DNA of 27,447 nt from Alphaproteobacteria bacterium (GTDB taxonomy: Bacteria; Pseudomonadota; Alphaproteobacteria; UBA7887), in contig JANQOH010000142.1 in the NCBI GenBank assembly GCA_028289725.1, positions 1 through 27,447 on the forward strand, in the 5' to 3' direction. This document shows positions 22,835 to 27,447 of this stretch, one piece after another. The notes beneath the pieces were generated by a model. It saw nothing but the letters and a program-made list of their open reading frames with translations. It had not been told where the DNA came from and did no database searches. Made by a program: the position numbers and the translations under genes. Numbering within the stretch: position 1 is the first letter of the stretch; the number at the start of each line of letters is the position of its first letter.

Positions 22835-23430
22835 GCGACCTCGAGCGTTTGATTAAGGACTATTACGAGGATGCGACGCTTCCCAAGTCGCGCGTTGATG
22901 CGATTCTGTCGAACGCAGCGCCCCGCGTGACATCGCCGCGGGTGTGGTACATGCGGATCGCAGCCGTGGCAGCGACGCTGCTGCTCGGCTTTGGGTTTCT
23001 TCACTTCTATTTGACGGAGCGGGACACCACGAAACGGGTGCTGGCTGAGATCGCCATGAATCATCAGAAACAGCTCGCGGTCGAGGTGACTGCGAACACG
23101 TTTGAAGATATCGGTCAGGCGCTCGAGAGGTTGGAATTCAGGGTACCGCGACCCGAGCGACTGTTGCAGGGTTTCGAGCTGATCGGTGGGCGCTATTGTT
23201 CAATTCATGGCAATCTTGCCGCGCAGCTCAAATTGCGCGACCAGGCCAGCAACATCATTCACACGCTCTACGTAACCGGTCTCACGCCCGACCTGGAAAA
23301 CGTGGCCGATCGCACAGCGATCAAGGACGGCGTGGAAATTACCTTGTGGCATGAAAGCGACGTGTTCTTCGGTCTCGCGAGCGACGCGCCGCAAAGCTTT
23401 CCGGCCTCGAACGAACCGCCTGGGAACTAG
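22831..23430 (+). CDS. Membrane-anchored anti-sigma-like protein
   Basis: A 199-aa protein with a short cytoplasmic N-terminus (about 40 residues), one membrane helix (about 41-62, YMRIAAVAATLLLGFGFLHFYL) and a periplasmic domain of about 135 residues. The periplasmic segment FELIGGRYCSIHGNLAAQLKLRD resembles the C-terminal part of many proteobacterial anti-sigma factors. The cytoplasmic part lacks the HxxxCxxC zinc motif of ZAS anti-sigma factors. The gene is coupled to the sigma gene by ATGA (22831-22834). It probably sequesters the sigma factor and senses a periplasmic signal, possibly through the small exported protein or its single periplasmic Cys123. Its stop codon shares CTAG with the stop of the convergent phosphatase gene. 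Confidence 0.78.
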   Translation: MSDLERLIKDYYEDATLPKSRVDAILSNAAPRVTSPRVWYMRIAAVAATLLLGFGFLHFYLTERDTTKRVLAEIAMNHQKQLAVEVTANTFEDIGQALERLEFRVPRPERLLQGFELIGGRYCSIHGNLAAQLKLRDQASNIIHTLYVTGLTPDLENVADRTAIKDGVEITLWHESDVFFGLASDAPQSFPASNEPPGN

Positions 23431-24134
23431 CTCGCTTTGTCCAAATAACTCGCCATGACCTGTTCCATGCTGGTCCGATTGAGCCCCAATTTGGCGAGGT
23501 TGTAAGGCGTTACGTTAACGGCTTTAATTAGCCTACGAATAATCGATCCGTCGACGAGATCGACGTCGACGATATTCAAGCAACCCATATCTTGTTCAAA
23601 GCTGGCGACCGCCGCCAAACCGGCTCCGCATGTCCAACCAAGCAAGACACGGTTGACCGCATCGTGGGCGGCCACAAGCATGTTTGTCCAACCAGGGGTG
23701 TCGAGGAGCTGGCGAAACGCGGTCGTCACGCGCTTTTCGAAATCGACGATCAGTTCGCCGCCGGCGAACCGGGCGCCAGGCTCGGCCGCCGCTTCAAATC
23801 CGTAGACAATTTCCGCCTCGACGCGCTCGCGCGGAATATCCGAGAAGCGCCCGCCCCGAATTTCGGAGAGGTCAGGCATATCTTCGATCGCAATATTTCG
23901 GCCTTGGGATACGATCTCAGCCGTTTCACGCGTGCGGGGCAGGCCGGAGCACACGACCCGGTCAATCGGCACGTCCGCCAAGGCGGCCCCGACGGCGGCG
24001 GCCTGCGTCCGTCCTTCTTCGGTCAGCTGAACTGTGACAGGATTGACCGGCTTTCCTTCATCATCGAAATAACGCACGGCGCCGTGCCGCATTAGATAGA
24101 TACGGTGGCGGCCATTCGTTCCGTGTAGCGGCAT
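23427..24134 (-). CDS. Histidine phosphatase (phosphoglycerate mutase-like) family protein
   Basis: A 235-aa protein. The phosphate-accepting histidine lies in RIYLMRHGAVRYF near the N-terminus. The second arginine is in CSGLPRTRETAEIV, and the late catalytic histidine in NMLVAAHDAVNRVLL. DLSEIRGGRFSDI supplies the glutamate region. It removes phosphate from a small molecule or phosphoprotein; the substrate is unknown. ATG 24134 is chosen because it starts just before the conserved RHG strand. The in-frame ATG 24188 adds 18 residues with no ribosome site. It is a single-gene unit, convergent with the sigma/anti-sigma operon (4-bp overlap of stops) and divergent from the BON lipoprotein gene. 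Confidence 0.88.
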   Translation of the reverse strand: MPLHGTNGRHRIYLMRHGAVRYFDDEGKPVNPVTVQLTEEGRTQAAAVGAALADVPIDRVVCSGLPRTRETAEIVSQGRNIAIEDMPDLSEIRGGRFSDIPRERVEAEIVYGFEAAAEPGARFAGGELIVDFEKRVTTAFRQLLDTPGWTNMLVAAHDAVNRVLLGWTCGAGLAAVASFEQDMGCLNIVDVDLVDGSIIRRLIKAVNVTPYNLAKLGLNRTSMEQVMASYLDKAS

Positions 24135-24336
24135 TTTCGAGTGTCTCTCTTGCAAAATTAGGTGACAAAGTCGTTCTATCGCTGGCATTTGGCCCGGGTC
24201 GAGCCGTTACGAGAGCGCCGGTCAGCGAGCTGTGGAAAACATACTGTGCCGCCATAGCTTGAGTCGCGGACCGATTCGATCCTGGCGGTCCACCGAAATC
24301 GACGATGTATTTTTCGCGAGCGCGCACGCAAATCCG

Positions 24337-24918
24337 ATGAGCTCAGCCGGCACCAAAAAGTTTCTGGGGTTATTCGCGGTTTGCGCCGTTTTGCTTGGCC
24401 AGGCGGCGTGTAGCACGGGCGACGGCGCAAACTCAAGCGACACCACCCTCGATTCCGACGCGCAGCAAACCCGCGACGACAACGTCATAAAGCTCGAAAT
24501 CAACCGCCGACTGATTGATGACGGCCTTGGCGCCTTTAAAGACGTCAGTGTGGTCGTCTATGGAGGCCGCATCTTACTGATTGGTTCGGTTGAGACACGA
24601 TCGTCGGCGGACCGCGCTGGCGCCCTTGCGCACGATATCGAGGGTGTAAAGCAGGTGATCAATGAAATTCAGATTGGCGGCGACGACGGGATTGGCGAAT
24701 TTATCAGCGACGTCATTATCGAAAAATCGATCCAATCCAGTTTTTTGTTTGACGATGAAATCGAGTTCGATCACGTCCGCGTACGAGTGATCAATGGCAT
24801 CGTCTACCTGATTGGGCGCGTGCGCAGTCAGGGCGAATTCGATCGTGCCGCTGACACGGCGTTGGAAACCGATGATGTCAAGCAGGTGGTCAACTACATT
24901 GAGATCTCGGAAGAGTAG
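24337..24918 (+). CDS. Double BON-domain lipoprotein
   Basis: A 193-aa exported protein. Residues 1-24 form a lipoprotein signal with the lipobox QAAC and acylated Cys25. After a Ser/Asp-rich linker come two BON domains: about 50-120 (VIKLEINRRLIDDGLGAFKDVSVVVYGGRILLIGSV and following) and about 125-193 (IEKSIQSS to GIVYLIGRVRSQGEFDRAADTALETDDVKQVVNYI). This is the layout of OsmY/YraP (DolP)-type envelope proteins, which bind phospholipid and help maintain the outer membrane. The frame extends upstream to 24232, but ATG 24337 begins the signal peptide and is chosen despite a weak ribosome site. It is divergent from the phosphatase gene across about 200 bp in which I see no defined element. 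Confidence 0.88.
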   Translation: MSSAGTKKFLGLFAVCAVLLGQAACSTGDGANSSDTTLDSDAQQTRDDNVIKLEINRRLIDDGLGAFKDVSVVVYGGRILLIGSVETRSSADRAGALAHDIEGVKQVINEIQIGGDDGIGEFISDVIIEKSIQSSFLFDDEIEFDHVRVRVINGIVYLIGRVRSQGEFDRAADTALETDDVKQVVNYIEISEE

Positions 24919-25051
24919 ATCCTGGAACGCGAAATTTCGAGATTTTGTGCCGTGTCGGTACCCGATTGTGGAAGGCGGACTATGTTTATTCGGGGCTTTT
25001 TTGGGAGCCTAGCGCCCAGGCGCACGAATCCATGCCAGAAACAGGGCCGGA

Positions 25052-25753
25052 ATGGAAACTGTCGTCGCTGCGAAAGCAGATCGTAGCCTAAGCGGAATAG
25101 AGTTGTTTGCCGGCATGCCGGCCGACGCTTTGGCTGCAATTCAAAAGCAGTGCCGTTGGGTCGATGTGGGATCGAAACAAATTGCCGTTGATAACGATGG
25201 CGAGGCCTCGCCGGTGGTGTTCGTCGCCAGTGGTACGATCTGTGTGTTCGGCGCAACCAAAAACGGCGAACGAAAAGAGATTGGCCAAGTCCCCACGGGT
25301 GGCCTGTTCGGCGACCTGTGCGGAATTAATGGCGGTAAGCTGTCGGCTGCGCTCGGCGATGGTGAAAGCGGCTTGATCGCCATTTTGTCCGGAGAGGCCT
25401 TCCGGTCGGTCCTGATGGATCATCCGCCGATTGCCATTCGACATATCGAAAGCTTGGCCCAGGGCGCAAAGAGCAAGGCTTCCGCACCGGCTCAATCGGA
25501 TGGATTGTCACCGCGTCAACGTGTGTTTGCCGAGCTGATCCAGCTCGCGGTGCCAAACCCGGTTGGCGATGGAAGCTGGCTCATCGACAAAGTGCCAAAT
25601 CACGACGAGATCGCGTCGAAATCGGGTACCGAGAAGACCGAAGTCGCGATGGCGATCGGAACCCTGGCGCGTGATGGGATTATCGAGCGCAAGCATCGGA
25701 CGTTGGTGATCCGTGATCATCCGCGTCTGACCATGCTCGCGAATATGCAATAG
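25052..25753 (+). CDS. Crp/Fnr-family regulator with a degenerate cyclic-nucleotide pocket
   Basis: A 233-aa protein. Residues 12-125 form a cNMP-binding-like beta-barrel (LFAGMPADALAAIQKQCRWVDVGS, VVFVASGTICVF, GGLFGDLCGINGGKLSAAL). After a linker helix comes a winged-helix Crp-type DNA-binding domain (about 155-225) with NHDEIASKSGTEKTEVAMAIGTLARDGIIER. The canonical phosphate-binding cassette FGE...RSA reads FGD...LSA here, with no arginine, so cAMP is probably not the ligand. The usual Cys cluster of Fnr is also absent. It may sense another ligand or act constitutively. It follows the BON gene by 133 bp and precedes the prepilin peptidase gene by 54 bp, so it could be cotranscribed with the latter. 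Confidence 0.85.
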   Translation: METVVAAKADRSLSGIELFAGMPADALAAIQKQCRWVDVGSKQIAVDNDGEASPVVFVASGTICVFGATKNGERKEIGQVPTGGLFGDLCGINGGKLSAALGDGESGLIAILSGEAFRSVLMDHPPIAIRHIESLAQGAKSKASAPAQSDGLSPRQRVFAELIQLAVPNPVGDGSWLIDKVPNHDEIASKSGTEKTEVAMAIGTLARDGIIERKHRTLVIRDHPRLTMLANMQ

Positions 25754-25807
25754 GCGGCGCCCCGGGCGTCCACGGGAACTCGGCGGCATCGGCCACAGGT
25801 ACCGGCT

Positions 25808-26332
25808 GTGCACTTATTGGCGGAAATCGTGCTTGCCTTGGCGCTCGCGCTGTTCATCGGATCGATGCTTGTCGGGGCGGCGTCCGACCTTCATCGCTAC
25901 GAAATCCCCAATCAACTCTCGATTATCATTGTCGCGGTGTACGTCCCTGCGGCTTGGGCGGCCGGGTTTGGTCTTTCGGACATGATGATCGGATTGGCGG
26001 TCGGACTCGGCTGCTTGGCCATCGGGATCGGCCTGTTCGCACTGAATCTGTTCGGTGGCGGAGACGTCAAGCTGTTTGCGGCCGGCGGGGTTTGGGCCGG
26101 TTGGTCCGGGTTAATGGACTACGTTTTCTTGGTCGCATTGTGCGGTGGCCTCCTTTCATTGGCTCTCCTCGTTTTCCGGCGGATTCGGCTGCCGGCCCGT
26201 CTGGAGGCCGTCGGTTGGGTGCACGCCATCCATTTGCCAGGCAATGGCATACCCTACGGCGTCGCGATTGCCGCCGGTGCGATTGTGGCGGTTCCGCGAT
26301 GGTCGATATCCGCGCCGCTATTGTTGGGCTAG
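25808..26332 (+). CDS. Prepilin peptidase, CpaA/TadV-like (A24 family)
   Basis: A 174-aa polytopic membrane protein. The two catalytic aspartates of A24 peptidases are visible: D27 in GAASDLHRYEIPNQLS, and D86 in LFGGGDVKLFAAGG (the GxGD motif). Hydrophobic helices cover about 5-25, 38-55, 58-80, 100-118 and 150-166, and GNGIPYGVAIAAGAI is the usual last helix. It lacks the cytoplasmic cysteine-rich domain of PilD, as expected for CpaA/TadV, which process prepilin and pseudopilins of the Flp/Tad pilus. The start codon is GTG 25808. No other Tad gene is in the window; the rest may lie elsewhere or beyond the right edge. Confidence 0.88.
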   Translation: MHLLAEIVLALALALFIGSMLVGAASDLHRYEIPNQLSIIIVAVYVPAAWAAGFGLSDMMIGLAVGLGCLAIGIGLFALNLFGGGDVKLFAAGGVWAGWSGLMDYVFLVALCGGLLSLALLVFRRIRLPARLEAVGWVHAIHLPGNGIPYGVAIAAGAIVAVPRWSISAPLLLG

Positions 26333-26828
26333 CAAGAATATTGGGGAAAGGCGCGGTTAGTTGCGGAATTGCAACAAGCGATCGTTGCCACACCGGGTTT
26401 TCCCCAGCCACTAATCGGATAACACATTGATTTCCCGAAGCGAAAAGGCGGTAGCTTGGTCTTTTCGACGGCATTTGTTGCATGGCTCAGAATCCGTCCA
26501 ATGCCGGCCCGCAATCTGACTTACGGTCGTCATCGATCATCGCGCGGATGTTGCGATAATACAGTGATAAATCAGTCATTTAACCCGCGAATGCGCAGAT
26601 CAAATCGAGACTCCCGATATATCGCTTTTGAGGAAAAATTATTTTTCGGTTTGTGGGTGCCTCGTCACACAGTTTCACCGGCATAAATAATAAATTCAGG
26701 TTCTGATTCACTCGGACGGCGCTCGATTTGCGCCTCATGGAATTAATGAATCGCATCGACGGCAGTTGGTGAAGCGGGGACACGCAATGGCTCGTTCGAA
26801 ACGCGAAATGGTCGAGGGGTATATCTCC
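26333..26828. other. 496-bp non-coding stretch, partly AT-rich
   Basis: No convincing gene on either strand; short frames have unnatural compositions. At 26360-26388 three copies of one 5-mer alternate in orientation (GTTGC, GCAAC, GTTGC) and could form either of two hairpins, but no T-run follows. From about 26560 to 26710 the base composition becomes clearly AT-rich (ATAAATAATAAATTC and AAAAATTATTTTT runs), suiting a promoter for the lipoprotein gene. GGCGC-TCGATTT-GCGCC (26718-26734) is a further 5-bp inverted repeat. Confidence 0.5.
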
Positions 26829-27447
26829 ATGTCGGTTTTCAAGACGGCGGTCGCGGTCGGCGCATTGGCTGCCGTGGTTGGGTGCTCACAGTCTCCCTAT
26901 CCGATGGGACGGGAAATAAACGATGTGAGCCAGCAAACGCTCGCCGGTGGCGTGCATTGGGAAATCCTCGCGGAACAGTCCGCGATGAAGGTGCTTGGTT
27001 GCCTCGAAGGTTTGACCTATTGGAACGATCGAACCGAAACGCACGAGCCCTATTGTCGGCAGGACGTCGATCAAATCCGGTATACGCCGATTTACGTCGA
27101 CCGCACCGACTTTGGCATGCCTTTCGGCGAAGCCTTCCATCGCAATCTGACCACGGAAATCGTCGAGCGCGGGCTTGAGCTGTCGCTTACGCCCGAAAAC
27201 GCTTTGATGCTGACCACGCGGGTACAGGCGGTAGACCGCCCGATCCCGCTGCCGGTCAATGCCTGGCCTGGCGTTTGGACCGCGCTCGGAACGAGCGTCG
27301 CCGTTATGAGCGCGAATTTTGCCGCCGGCGCGGCACCCGCCGGCGTTGCCGCCGATGCCTATTCGAACGCGAACAGCCAGGGCGGGTCGCAAGTGATCGT
27401 GACGACGATGTTGGTGGATGGCTCACGCATGGTGATGAGTAAGACGG
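26829..27447 (+). CDS. Putative lipoprotein, C-terminus cut by the window edge
   Basis: At least 206 residues, still open at the right edge. MSVFKTAVAVGALAAVVGC is a compact lipoprotein signal with lipobox VVGC (Cys19). The mature part begins SQSPYPMGREINDVSQQTLAGG and includes DRTDFGMPFGEAFHRNLTTEIVERGLELS near residue 94 and a small-residue-rich hydrophobic segment (SVAVMSANFAAGAAPAGVAADAYSN, about 157-181). The pattern resembles envelope lipoproteins with a FlgO- or TolB-like alpha/beta fold, but I do not recognise the family. ATG 26829 follows GAGGGG by 9 nt. The in-frame ATG 26787 also has a fair site (GGGGA) but would put 14 extra charged residues before the signal. Confidence 0.75.
   Translation, partial: MSVFKTAVAVGALAAVVGCSQSPYPMGREINDVSQQTLAGGVHWEILAEQSAMKVLGCLEGLTYWNDRTETHEPYCRQDVDQIRYTPIYVDRTDFGMPFGEAFHRNLTTEIVERGLELSLTPENALMLTTRVQAVDRPIPLPVNAWPGVWTALGTSVAVMSANFAAGAAPAGVAADAYSNANSQGGSQVIVTTMLVDGSRMVMSKT

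Noticed and set aside
24232..24336. Upstream extension of the BON lipoprotein
   Set aside because: It would put 35 charged residues ahead of a canonical lipoprotein signal peptide.
26360..26388. Alternating GTTGC/GCAAC repeats as a terminator after the peptidase gene
   Set aside because: Stems are only 5 bp and there is no T-run; could be chance.
26456..26686. Possible 76-aa gene in the gap before the last lipoprotein
   Set aside because: No ribosome site, irregular composition and no recognisable fold; lies in the AT-rich presumed promoter region.
1..27447. CRISPR arrays, tRNA/rRNA genes, insertion sequences or phage genes
   Set aside because: No regularly spaced repeats, cloverleaf or ribosomal sequence, transposase or integrase motifs were seen on either strand.

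Overview
This GC-rich, densely coding window looks like the chromosome of an alphaproteobacterium. The evidence is an RT0821/Lpp0805-type surface lipoprotein, a CpaA-like prepilin peptidase, an ECF sigma/anti-sigma pair, Fe-S D-2-hydroxyacid dehydrogenase and serine-glyoxylate-type aminotransferase genes, and the codon and base composition. The genus cannot be fixed by eye. I see no rRNA, tRNA, CRISPR array, transposase or integrase.

1-5773 is a catabolic cluster for an ortho-substituted benzoate, most likely 2-aminobenzoate (anthranilate), through CoA thioesters. On the minus strand, in transcription order, it holds a short-chain dehydrogenase, a MarR regulator, a crotonase-fold protein, a benzoate/2-aminobenzoate-CoA ligase, and an FAD monooxygenase of the salicylyl-CoA/2-aminobenzoyl-CoA hydroxylase type whose C-terminal flavin reductase half runs off the left edge. 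A Rid-family (YjgF) gene diverges from the first gene, across an AT-rich 18-bp palindrome that is a good MarR operator candidate. A surface lipoprotein gene follows.

6461-9876 is a tight three-gene minus-strand unit: an unrecognised 531-aa helical protein, a phytanoyl-CoA-dioxygenase-like Fe(II)/2-oxoglutarate enzyme, and a CnbZ-type deaminase-like protein. 10148-12268 holds two tandem paralogous PAS-GGDEF diguanylate cyclases with LOV-like PAS domains that lack the photoactive cysteine. 12306-17888 holds an amidase and a class V aminotransferase, divergent from a 975-aa FAD/Fe-S D-2-hydroxyacid dehydrogenase.

17883-20675 carries two matching TetR-type operators, a TetR gene, and a convergent methyltransferase-glycosyltransferase pair. 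20806-23430 is the most interesting stretch. A dihaem cytochrome c peroxidase/MauG-like gene is followed by an overlapping operon of a 69-aa exported protein, an ECF sigma factor and a membrane anti-sigma-like protein. The peroxidase gene and the operon are each preceded by the same bipartite element, TGCAATCAAA-N13-CGTT, which suggests one autoregulated ECF regulon.

23427-27447 holds a histidine phosphatase, a double-BON lipoprotein, a Crp/Fnr-like regulator, a CpaA/TadV-like prepilin peptidase, a roughly 500-bp non-coding stretch that is partly AT-rich, and a lipoprotein gene cut by the right edge.
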